DNA from: Rhexocercosporidium sp. MPI-PUGE-AT-0058
Taxonomy: Eukaryota > Ascomycota > Leotiomycetes > Helotiales
Assembly (NCBI GenBank): GCA_020746875.1
Contig: JAGTJL010000003.1
Span: 1,674,001-1,738,000, forward strand
Direction of reading: 5' to 3'
DNA length: 64,000 bases
Part shown: positions 1 to 10,430 of the stretch, piece after piece
How the letters are laid out: every line of letters begins with the position of its first letter
Position numbering within the stretch: position 1 is the stretch's first letter
Notes under the pieces: generated by a model
Databases searched by the model: none
Told to the model about the DNA's origin: nothing
Seen by the model: the letters and a program-made list of their open reading frames with translations, nothing else
Made by a program: the position numbers and the translations under genes

Positions 1-26
1 CTTTCACATCTAAATGATCAACATGC

Positions 27-1259
27 TCACCAAGCAAATTTCTCCCCAACCAATTTCTCGCTGAGTGCCCACAACTTATCAAAATTCTCCTTCCCCTGAG
101 CATAATCCTGGGTCACAGGTCGCACAACGCAATCTTGCAGGAAACCACCCGATTGCTCTGCCACACAATCAGTACAAAGATCTTTCACAAGCCAAGATCA
201 AAGAACCTAGGCAGATCAAGGCCGCACAAGACAAAAAGCCAAGAGTAGAAAAAACATACCTGCAATTGAAGGATCAAGCGCAGCCACCAACGACGTCGCA
301 CAGCCCTCTTGCAAGGTCTTGGGGGTTTCCATCTTCGCGGCATCGCCTCCTGTGGTGGCTTTGATAGCTTTCATGACCGTTTCCCACATTTCGGGCGTTA
401 GATGGGCGGAGAGGTTTGATTCCATCACAACTGACACATGTCAGCTAGATCGTCTTCAAAATAGATTCGAACTATCAAAAGGAACTACTTACGTCCCGGC
501 TGCAGAGCAAAGGACTGGATGCCCTTACTTCTGAACTTGGCAGCAAGTGCAGCAGCGAAAAGCACGTTCGCTGTCTTTGATTGCGCATATGCTACCCAGC
601 AATCATATGTCTTACCACCCTATATCAATCATCAGCACTTTCTTTTGATAAACCAGAAGTTGCAGGACACGAACATCGAAATTAACATCCTCAAAATTAA
701 CCCCTCCCATCTCGAATCCCGTACTCGAAACATTCACAATACGACTCCCGTCTCCAGCCTCCAAGATCCTCGGCATGATCAAATTCGTCAGCAAGAAGTG
801 TCCCAAATGATTAATAGCAAATTGCATCTCAACGTCCTCCGCAGAAGTCTGGTAGGTTGGAACCGCCATTACGCCCGCTGTGTTGAAGACATAGTCGATT
901 TTGGAAACAGCGGAGTTAATCTCGGCGGCGGCGGTGCGGATCGAGACTTGGGATGCTAGGTCGCAGGTGATGAATTTGGTGGTGATAGAGGGGTTTAAGG
1001 AGGTGATTTTGGAGAGTACAGGGAGGACTTTGGAGGATGTACGGCCGAGGAGGAGGATTGTGGAGGGGCTGCCTGTTGCAAGGGAGAGGGCGGTCTCTGC
1101 GCCGATGGAACCGGAACTTGGACCGGTAATGAGGACTGGGATATTCAGTATTGAAAATTGTGAGGGGGCTAGGGGAAAGTTACCTGTCTTACCAGCAAGA
1201 GAAGAAGCGAAGGCGGCTACGACTTCATTACCAGTGGTATTTTTGTTGAAGGAAGGCAT
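27..1259 (-). CDS. Short-chain dehydrogenase/reductase (SDR), 5 exons, 321 aa
   Basis: This is an NAD(P)-dependent oxidoreductase of the SDR superfamily; its substrate cannot be told from sequence. Exons read 1259-1184, 1135-675, 619-493, 430-260 and 157-27, and their lengths add to a whole number of codons. The spliced protein begins MPSFNKNTTG and has the cofactor-binding motif TGPSSGSIG at about residues 29-37. It then has a conserved Asp after strand 4 (TCDLAS), an NTAGVM version of the NNAG motif, the active-site Ser stretch NVSSTGF and the catalytic YAQSK (YxxxK). About 320 aa is usual for the fungal retinol-dehydrogenase/WW-oxidoreductase-like SDRs that it resembles. The start is the first ATG in frame with the TG motif; the open frame further upstream lies in presumed 5' UTR. 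No neighbour hints at a pathway. Confidence 0.88.
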
Positions 1260-2711
1260 GATGATGATTTGCAACCGAATATTGTGGTCGTATCCAAAAC
1301 TCTCGATGGAGTAAAGTATTTTGACCAGGAAGATTCTTGCTTGATGTATTGTACGAATTGATGAATCTGCGCTGATGTGATAGAGGGGAAAAGCGAGTGC
1401 AGGATGAAAACTGCTGTACTTATACGTCTTTGCCAGTTTTTTCCGCACACATCGTCAAAGTCAACAAACCCACCGATGAGGCACAGCACTAACTGTGGCT
1501 TGCACCTCCAGCTACGTGACCCTCGATACCTCTGAAAACGCCCGTAGGCCTGAATTCTTGGAAGAAATTCGGACATAAGCGCCACAAACGAGCCTATGAA
1601 ACTACAATAATCGTCTCTCTGGATCTTCAAAGGCTCGGATATAGAAGACTCACTCGAGACGGACTGACCAATGAGATTATAGGAATGCAGTTTCCAGGTT
1701 TCGAAAGTGCTGGTTGCTGCCTCTTCTCATGCACGTTGAAGCATTTTGTGGTGTTTAATGCTTGCTCGCTCCGGCTTATCTCCTGGTTAGTTCCCATGAT
1801 GCAGCGAGCTGACACGAATACATTTCGGAGACAAGAGAAGGAATAAATTCGAACCCGAGAAATATCATTTCCTGAATGAAGTTCTCAACGCCGAAATTAT
1901 TACACTCGTGTCTGGATTCGAATAGTTCCATATCACTACCAATACTTTGGAGATATAACTGAATTTCAGTATGCACGAATACCAGGTCATGTACGAAGCC
2001 TCTATCAGGAGCTACCACAACCTTACTTCTATACAATATATCATCATCCGCCGTGAACAATTGAGATAAAACTTGGAGATAAGACGAAGATCCATCTGAT
2101 GTACCAAATTATCGTGGAAGCAGAACATGAGTAGGGTTTGACCACCCTCTCGAAGCAGATACGCTAACGTACTCTAGGCTAGTAGTCACTTGCGAATCAA
2201 TTCTCCGAGATGCATAGTGGTCAGCATCTCGCATATCCAGAGCCTTGATTTCATGAATAAGGTCCTCGTCAGGAAGTGTCACTTTACATTCTGCAAAACA
2301 CATCGGAGTTTACGTTGGAACAATTTCGGGGAAGGTGTAAGAGCCCGATCCGCAGCATATCGCTTGACAAGATGAAATCAACGTGCTTAAGGCCGAATTG
2401 ACTGGGACTCTTTCGCCGACTGCACAGGAAAGATCTCACAATCAGATCCACTCGACCGAACGTCATGACAAGAAAGACATCTATATTTTCCATTCTCTAT
2501 TGTCTACTGCGAATTCGACTCTGAAGCTGCCACCCACATCAAAACACCTAGTCTAGCAACGGTCAAGACCTGACAATTTCCAATCGGGCAGATATCAAGA
2601 TCCAGCTGATCTCAGCTGTGGAGCATAAATTTACTCATGACTGTTCGTCTCGATCAGCATGTATTTTGAAAGTCTAGATGCGGGAACGGTGTTCTGACCT
2701 TGCTCTTTCGA
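1260..2711. other. Intergenic region, possible gene relic on - strand
   Basis: No gene can be supported with confidence. The - strand holds three consecutive open stretches (2493-2284, 2303-2109, 2060-1776) whose translations look moderately protein-like. They are separated by stops, no convincing intron pair joins them, and no family is recognisable. They may be remains of a decayed gene. Confidence 0.3.
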
Positions 2712-4176
2712 CTACTCCGCGTGGTGAAGGCCATTGCGAACCTTTCTGAGGGTTGTTAGACCCTCGCCTCCATGACTAGCGGCCCAAGTGTCATACCCGT
2801 AGGTTGGGTAAGCTGATGGTAGGACTGTGGTATCAATGACTGCCGAAGTGGAAGATCCATCGGTCGGTGATGGAAGGGTGAAAGTTGGCCCTCGGAGAAA
2901 CTGTCGGTGATTATTGACAGGACGGTGACCCCAGATGAGTACGGGGAGAAGGTTGAGCTCTTAGACGTGGTTCTCCAGTCGAGAGATGAAGTGGTGGTGA
3001 ATTGTCCTGCATCTGTGGCGCTAGTCAATGGGAGAGTTAACGTTGAGGTGGTGTTGCTGGGATAAGGGGTGGTGTACGTGTCGTTATAGTCCCAGGAGAA
3101 GGTGGAAGCGTATATGGTGATGGGAGCTTCCGATGTTGTTATTGTGAACTGTCCGTTGTTGGTTTGTGTCGTCAATGGAAGTGTGGCATGGCGAGTACAG
3201 TTGAAAAAGGAAGCAGGGATCGTGGTGAAGGTGCTCGACTCTTCAGTGGTGCTAACAGTCTCGAGTATATCCGTATATGCGTTGGTGGGCGATGAAAATC
3301 TTTCCGTAGTAGAGGCTGAGGGAGTTACCTCTCCAGAGTTAGCTTTGGTGCGCGAAGATGTTGTCCGGAGATCCGAAAACTTTTGGGTGGGCGTATCCAC
3401 AACGCCACCTGCAGTTGAATTCGTTATGTCGATGCTTGGAATGGAGAGGTCGAGAGGTCGGTGGGTTGAGGAGCAGTTTTAGGGATAGAAGTTGATTCTG
3501 TAAGGAATTCTGAGGTGGCTGAATAAATGAAAGTGCTTGAAGCCGAAGCAGTCTCAATATTGCTGCTGGTGTAGAGCCCACTGTTTGAAGTCGAGAACAA
3601 AGCTGGGAACTCAGTTGTTGCTGTTGCTGTTTCGATCACCTCAGATGTGGACTCATCGAGAGTCCATGTTGGCACCACGCTTGGTGATTCTGTTTCGCTG
3701 CTCAGGATTTCGGTGGAAGTTACGATTAGGGAGGGCTTAAGGGTTGAACTGGCAGAAGCTAAAGGTGTCTCCGTGCTGAACTCCTCTGGTTCTTCGAGGG
3801 TGACTGTAGTTTGGAGGGTAGCAGTAACACGAGTGCTGGTATCAGCTGCTTGAGAGAACGAAGTGACAGTAGGTAATGGCAACATGGGTGTGGTGATCTC
3901 GGTGCTTGTCGTCTTGATGGCCAAACTGGAGGCGCTTGGGTTTACTGCATTACCAAGGGCAGTCGAGGTCTCCTGAGCAGGCAAGCAAACACGGGGGAGG
4001 TAGACAGTGGTGGTTATGATCTCTGCGCATTCACAGCCAGTGCTGTACCCATACAAGAGTTCTTGAGCCACAGCAAACTGTGTCCTGAAGTGTTTGTCAG
4101 TGCCAACTTCTAAGAATGGAGAGGAAATATACCTGAAGCCTAGCAAAGCTAGAGGGATAGCGAATTCGAGCTTCAT
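2712..4176 (-). pseudogene. Ser/Thr-rich secreted or cell-wall protein, reading frame apparently broken
   Basis: The start at 4176 gives a hydrophobic N-terminus (MKLEFAIPLALLGF) typical of a signal peptide. It is interrupted by a good 48-nt in-frame intron candidate (GTATAT...TTCAG, roughly 4085-4133). A Cys pair (TGCECAE, and VCLP) follows, then several hundred residues very rich in Ser, Thr and Pro, as in O-glycosylated surface proteins. The first frame stops at 3424, but the Ser/Thr-rich coding quality continues without pause in another frame down to about 2890. An 8-bp tandem duplication at 3444-3459 accounts exactly for that shift. A second frame change near 2885 again carries Ser/Thr-rich sequence to a stop at 2712-2714. 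No GT..AG intron of plausible size explains either change. It is either a decaying gene, an allele with a truncated product (about 235-250 residues), or an assembly error. No enzymatic domain is visible. Confidence 0.55.
3444..3459 (+). repeat. 8-bp tandem duplication GAGAGGTC x2
   Basis: Two perfect adjacent copies of GAGAGGTC lie inside the Ser/Thr-rich reading frame on the - strand. Counting one copy only would put the upstream and downstream open frames in register (8 = 2 mod 3, exactly the offset between them). Confidence 0.9.
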
Positions 4177-6076
4177 CGTGGTTTTTGTCTAGGAATTTGA
4201 AGAGCTTTAAAGTTCGAATGAATGTGGATTGCGATGCTTTGGAAGGTTTTTTCTCTCTATGTCCTGGGACCTTTCCATCCCTTATGAAATCACTGTTAAT
4301 CCGTTTTCCTCAATGATGATCTGTTCATCCACTTCTGTAGATCCGAAAGATCTTTGGTTTCAGATCATGCATGATGTAGGGACGAGAAGGGAACTAGCAT
4401 AGAAGAGGAGTTCAATACCGATATTTTCAGGCAGCAGACCGTGAGTAGCTAGTCATGGCCCCATACACGTACACAGAAATGCCACGATGGCAGAAGAAAT
4501 GCCGAGATTCAACATAAAAGAACTCAGAATGCAAACATAGATGTCTAAATCCTTGAGCTAAGATTCAGTTTGAGAGCTTAGGCAGATGAATCAGCAAAGA
4601 TGGCATGATTTCTATCTCAAGTGGATCCGTTTGTTCATCTCAAGATGTGAATATGGCAGAAAGTACTTGCATATCTTAATGTTATACCCCTACTAATACT
4701 CGTTAGATCTAGTGCAGACGGATCTCTGCATGGGCAGCATCGGTATAGCCATTAGAGCAGACCAAACTTGATCTTCGAGTAAGAACCTTCGGCAGAACGC
4801 TTGGAGGTGTAAAAGAGGCGCTTTCCAAAATTGTTCAGATGTGAGGGGTAAGGTCATCTCAATCATCGACTACTCATGGTCTAGAAAATTCTTAGCCTTT
4901 GCAAGAAAGCTGAAAGTTTCCATCTAATGACCTAGATTTGTCAGAGGAGTCATGTCCTCGGATTTTGAGAGCATGACTTAAGCGTGGAGAGAAGCTGTCT
5001 GTTTGTAATGTTGTACAGGCGGAATTGGAAGAGTCCTGCCGCGGAGTGACATGGAAATGCACCTCCCCGCACTCGGAAACTGGGACAACTTTTTTCTTTC
5101 GAGTTGTGAATCCGGTTCTATTCTTGGTTTGGCCGTCAGAGTATTCGGCAGGTCTCCCGTTTGTATGACATCCACGGATGTTAAATCACTGTTGGGATGT
5201 TTTGCTGCTAATATATTGAACCATCAGAATCCTTGGTTACCTCGGATGAAAAAATGGCGGTGGAGGTTCACCGAATCTCTTACTTGATGATCATTCCCAA
5301 GCAGTTTGCTTGTGTTGCTGTGTTGGTTTCCGAGGCCCGTGCGTCACTCTCTGGACTTGGGCGTCTCGAACCTGTAGGTCGAGAGAGTGGAAATGCTACA
5401 GTATTGCTACACTAGCTGTAAAGTTGACTTTCGATTACTCGACAACCAGAAGATCTATCAGGCAAACGTACCATCCGTGTGACTAGGTTCCCAGCTCAAG
5501 ATGATAGAATTGTCCATCTCTCCTATAAAAATTGCGACTTTACGCTTCCTCGGGCTCACAAGACTCGGTAGCTTAAACTTGGCGAGTGGCAAGCAAACAA
5601 ACCAGGGTCTCAAATATACGGCCGTACTTGATACCATCCGAATCAAGTGTGATCGACAAGCAGGATCCGACTTCAAGCCTCACGAGTGACGGGAGGCCAG
5701 GCATCAGTGAGGGGGGCTTGAACTTCCCAACTCGCTTCCGTCTTTAATTGGACGGAAGTAATGCATGATGGATGTATAGTAATCACCACCGTCCCAGTAC
5801 ACGTGAATCCGCGTTTGATTGAACACGAAAAGCCAGGATGTGTCTATTGACTCGCGACTGCTTTCCAAGCACCGTGTCAGACGGAGATTCTGTTTCCCCA
5901 TACTGAGGGTATACTGGACGGCATCTGAATGAGATAAATAGAACGAGAATTTCTGGAGGAACTGCCTCCTCACTCTTCCCAGTTACAACCTCAAAGCCAC
6001 AGCAGTTCAAGAACACATCATATTCATTACTTCCAACAACTAACGTGTCTCAAAGTCTCCTAATCAATCCTCAATC
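4177..6076. other. Intergenic, 1.9 kb
   Basis: Only short, overlapping open frames occur on both strands, none with protein-like composition or splice partners. The region should hold the promoters of the flanking divergent genes. I see no repeat or element of note. Confidence 0.6.
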
Positions 6077-6970
6077 ATGCCTGGCAAGGTAAGAACTACT
6101 AAAACTTTCGGTGAATCTGGCTCACCGTGAACCATTCCCAGGTCGTCTCTCAAGAAGAATGGATCGTAGCCCGCAAAGAACTCCTCGAAAAGGAGAAGGC
6201 CGCTACCCGTGCGGCTGCAGAGTTCAAGTCCCAGCTCCAGAACGACTTCCCAATGGTGAAGCTCAACAAAGAATATACACTCGAAGGACCCAACGGCAAA
6301 ATAACCCTTTCCGAGCTCTTTGAAGGACGTAAGCAGCTCGTGGTTTACCACTTCATGCTCGCGCCGGACGAGGAATCTGGATGTGCGGGATGCAGCTTCC
6401 TCGCTGACAACCTCCCCTCATCTCTGGATCACTTGAAGGCCCGCAACACCACTTTGGTCTTGGTGTCCCGTGCTCCAATTGCGAGGATTGAGAAGTTCAA
6501 GAAGAGTATGGGATGGACCTTTCCATGGTAGTAAGTCTATTCTCGGCCCCATGCGAAAGTGTGGAGGTTGACTGCTGACTTGTTCTCTAGCTCCTCCTTC
6601 GGCTCGGATTTTAACTATGATTTCCATGTGACTCTTGACGAATCCATCGCACCACCAGAGTACAACGTAAGTTTTCTCGGAATTCAAACTCTTGCACACC
6701 CCCATGTCGTAAAATGATTCACTGACAGATGAAAAGTACAAAAAGTCTCCAGCCAGTGTGAAGGGTGAGCGCCCAGGCATGAGTGTCTTTCTCAAGGAGT
6801 CCAACGAAGTATTCCATACCTACTCCTCATATGCAAGAGGCTTGGACCACTTGCTTACCACTTACGGCCTCCTGGATCTCACCCCTTTGGGTAGGCAGGA
6901 CACCAAAATGAACTCTTGGAAGCTCCATGGTACATATACCGCAGAGGATATCAAAGGCTCCACCCAGTAG
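6077..6970 (+). CDS. DUF899 family thioredoxin-like protein, 4 exons, 236 aa
   Basis: Exons read 6077-6088, 6142-6530, 6591-6666 and 6737-6970; the sum is 711 nt, in frame. The first coding exon encodes only MPGK. The protein matches the DUF899/AhpC-like thioredoxin-fold family along its whole length. It has an N-terminal charged helix (SQEEWIVARKELLEKEKA), then the conserved WTFPWYSSFGSDFNYDF block, and finally the PGMSVFLKESNEVFHTYSSY and DLTPLGR blocks near the C-terminus. A redox-type CxxC (SGCAGCSF) lies about residue 98. Such proteins are thought to be cytosolic thiol oxidoreductases, but substrates are unknown. The last acceptor (AAAAG before TAC at 6737) is weak; it was chosen because it alone keeps the frame. 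No signal peptide is present. Confidence 0.88.
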
Positions 6971-8087
6971 ATTGTGGGCTTGTTGGCAATAGTTGGCAAT
7001 CCTCGGATGATCCTCTGTTACCTATCTTGAAAGAGTGGGAGAAACCGGCTATGGTTGATTTTCCTTTGTGGTCTCTGGATTCTGGGCGATTCTTTGCCTA
7101 GATATTTTGGACGCTTCGAATTCCATTTCGATATGACGCAATCCACCCTTGAGTGTTTATGATGCCTTCGATATATGTGCAAAAACATCCCTTTACCATA
7201 GAAACAGCCATGAGAATGGCATGTTTAGAAATGCGCCCCTCACCTGGTCATGTCTGCTGCTTACTCAAGCTGCTGACGCAACAACTTCAAAAATCTTAAC
7301 CTTGTTTGAGAACACTTCTAGTAGAACCCTAAAAAATGATATCTATAAGTCGCTTCGAATGGGATGATGAGAAGCTCTGCAAACCGATCCAGAATGGATT
7401 TGTTAGGTTCGCATATCAGAATCCATGTGTGGTAATTGACAACAGTTGTCCTGGGGAATTCGTCGCTTCGCTTAATGGAAGTACTCTTGGTAGAAGAGCA
7501 GAGTCTGCTACCCAAAAATGAAGCACTGCATGACCCCTGTAAGCCCATTGCCCGAAAGAAGCAATTTTGGCACAACCAACCACCCCCTCGCTCGAGGTCC
7601 GAGCTCCACTTTTCTGGCGAATGAAAACATCACGCCTCATTGAACTCGCCAGCCTGGCTCACCAAGGCTCACCCCTTCAAGCTCGGCACTCGAAGACGAT
7701 GAAGTACCCCTCGCTTGTTATACTCCGCTACTTGAGACTCGCCAAAACAGTCTGATGTTCAGTGGCAAATAAAAAGTATTGTGTCTCGCTCCATATTGAA
7801 AAGGGGGTCCTAGGTCACCTGTCCCATCGAGGGCCTTGAAATCGAACTTTAGGCACCCAAGTGGTTGGGAAGCCACCCATTTCGCTTGTCTACCAGTACG
7901 TTTGTGATTGATACTAGGTGCGGCATTCCCCAAGACCATTATAGTTCTGTGGCACTAGGCCAGACGTCTTCGAAAGAGATTACTGATATTCCGATTGGGC
8001 AGCTCGTTAAGAGGTCGTCGAGTTGGCACCAGAGTGTATGTTTACACTGCCTGCCCTGCAGAAGCATGCTGACACCCTTGAGGAGAA
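6971..8087. other. Intergenic, 1.1 kb
   Basis: Short open frames only, none protein-like. The region presumably holds the 3' UTR of the DUF899 gene and the promoter of the next + strand gene. Confidence 0.6.
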
Positions 8088-10215
8088 ATGGCCAATTCAA
8101 CAAAGGAGACGGTGAAGCAATCATCAGGGGCGGGTCGTGAAAGTGACTCTCAGAGTGCATACGCGTTTCGATTCGTGGAGGTTGGGGAGCCTTCACAAAC
8201 CCGCGACGAAGATGCTCGCTCTCTTATCCGCTCACATGTTATGCGAGACTTCTATGAGAGGCGAGACAATCGGAAACGCCCCAGCACTCTGCCAGAAAAG
8301 ACTTCTGCTGCATCCAAGAAAGAGGGTGCAGCTCAGCAGACACATCGATTCAAAGTAGGACCACAAGGCCTCCAAGAGATTAAAAAGAGAGGCAGGAAAA
8401 GTCACAGCCTACTTCAAGAGCACAAAACGTCATTTTCTTCAGCCACAGCGCTTCACAAACCCGAGCGTCGAGTTCGGACTTCTTCTGTCGTTCCCAATCT
8501 TGGCCCAGTGGAGCCTGCAACGACCTCCCGCCCTTCTTCAGCGCAGTTCGACAAGCCAGCTACCGTAGAGCCCGACTTGCGCCAGCCGCCCGAGTATGAC
8601 ATGCGGATGCGACCCGAGTCTGTATTCACGAGGTTAGGGATAGACCCCTTCAATACACTTCCTCTTTCAAGATCTCCTCGCACGCATGTCTTGCTGTACC
8701 ACGGTATGTAAATTAGACATCCTCTTGTGTCTTTGCCCCTCGGTTGATCACTATTGCCACTGTGGCTCGTAGTAGTTAGAGCCAGTGGCACCCGTTCGGC
8801 TATCTAAATGCCCCATGCCGATGAACAAGACACTAATCCTTGCATGTTCTTAGCAACTCGAGGAGTATTATCCTCGCGGCTCATGGGTCAATTGCGGACA
8901 GAGGTAGGTAAACTCTGGCGTTCTCCCAACAAATACTCAAGCAATGTACTTTACTCCACTACTAACTTCTAACTGTCTAGTGGTTATCTCTAGCAACCCA
9001 AGATGCTGCATTGTTTCACGTCGCCCTCTCGCACTATGCCGGTAACTATGGCCTTGTTCACCAAGAAAGTGACCCAATCGAGGCACTTCGGTTCAGAATG
9101 GAGGCAATGAGACTTGTCAACCAGCGCTTGGGGCACGTTGAGAATGCTCTTGCAGATGGTACACTGGGTACTGTCGCAAGTCTGTCAAGCTATGAGGTAT
9201 GGAATCATCGCTTTCCATCTGCCGTCTCTGATAATAACCAATAGTTCCAATTAGGCTACGAATGGAAGTTTGACGGCTATCAGTACGCACATGAAAGGGC
9301 TCCAGAGACTGGTGACACTCCGAGGCGGCCTTCAGGTTGATATGAACCCCTACACAAAACGCTTGATTCTGTGGTATGCATTGAGAGAGGCTTGCGATAC
9401 TCAACGAGGCTAACGAGGCTTGCAGGGCCGACCTGAATTGTGCAAACGCTTTGGGCAGTGATCCAGTGTTTGATCTTGTCGACAACGATGGCAACCCGAT
9501 ACTGTCGCCGCCCTCTTCCGAAGTGCCCAAAAGGGGACAAACCACTAATAGCAGAGCATCTCACCTATCCAGCCTACCTAGTACGAAGAACTTGGAATCA
9601 TTGAGTTCGGAACTGAAGAACAACTTTACTAGTTTGAAACAATTGGCCAATATCGACGCTGACATTGGCGGACAAACTGAGAGGTGCAAGGAGGAAAAGA
9701 TTCGAGACAGCGACAACCTTTATATCGCAGAAAGAAGTCTCTTGATTCTCGCGAACACCTGGGGTCCTGGCAAATTCGCGACCTCAGGTTGTATCGCAGC
9801 AACAATCTTCCTCGATAACCATCTCCGTGGGGTTGGTTTCAATGCTCGACTGATGGACAGGCTGGTGACTAGACTCCAGTTCTCTATGAACATGGTACTC
9901 AACGACATCTCCAGACATAACGCCAACGACAAGACGGCACGAGCTATACTCTGGGTTCTATACGTTGGTGGTACCGCTGCTGGAGGTCGACCTGAGAGGG
10001 AATGGTTCATCACGCAGCTACCTGACTTCTGTGACAACCTGGGCTTGAAAACATGGGAAGAGGCTCAGTTGATACTGAAAGATTTCCTATGGGCGCCGAG
10101 TTGGCAGAGCCAGGGCCGACTACTCTGGATGCAAGTCGAAGAAATGAGGCTATTGAAGAATATTGTATGGCCGACTGCCGATGATATGATGAATACCGAT
10201 ATGGGATTATATTGA
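8088..10215 (+). CDS. Fungal-specific transcription-factor-like protein (no zinc cluster seen), 5 exons, 596 aa
   Basis: Exons are 8088-8703, 8854-8903, 8981-9196, 9255-9373 and 9426-10215, summing to 597 codons with stop. The N-terminus has the pattern FRFVEVGEP...RSHVMRDFYERR. This is typical of a large ascomycete family annotated as 'fungal specific transcription factor domain' or 'C6-like' proteins that usually lack the Zn2Cys6 motif. A basic, low-complexity linker follows (about 70-200). The rest is helical, with the conserved features QDAALFHVALSHYA, LRGGLQ and LILWADLNCAN of the regulatory middle region. No Cys-rich DNA-binding motif is visible, so direct DNA binding is not shown. Probable nuclear location and regulatory role are family-based inference. 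It lies only 215 bp upstream of the photolyase gene on the same strand, but the sequence shows no functional link. Confidence 0.8.
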
Positions 10216-10430
10216 AGAAGAAGAATCCCGGCCATATAAGACGAGGAAGGTTAAATCGACGCTAGTACCTGATCGACATCGTGGGACCTTAGGCGAGGAC
10301 GCTAGTTCCGGGACATCCCCCAGACGAGAGATGCACTCGTCATCAAAAAGACCCTGCATGAATATAAACATCACACAGCTCCTCCGAGCATTAATACAGT
10401 AACACAGTCAGCCGAGAATACCATCGAGAT

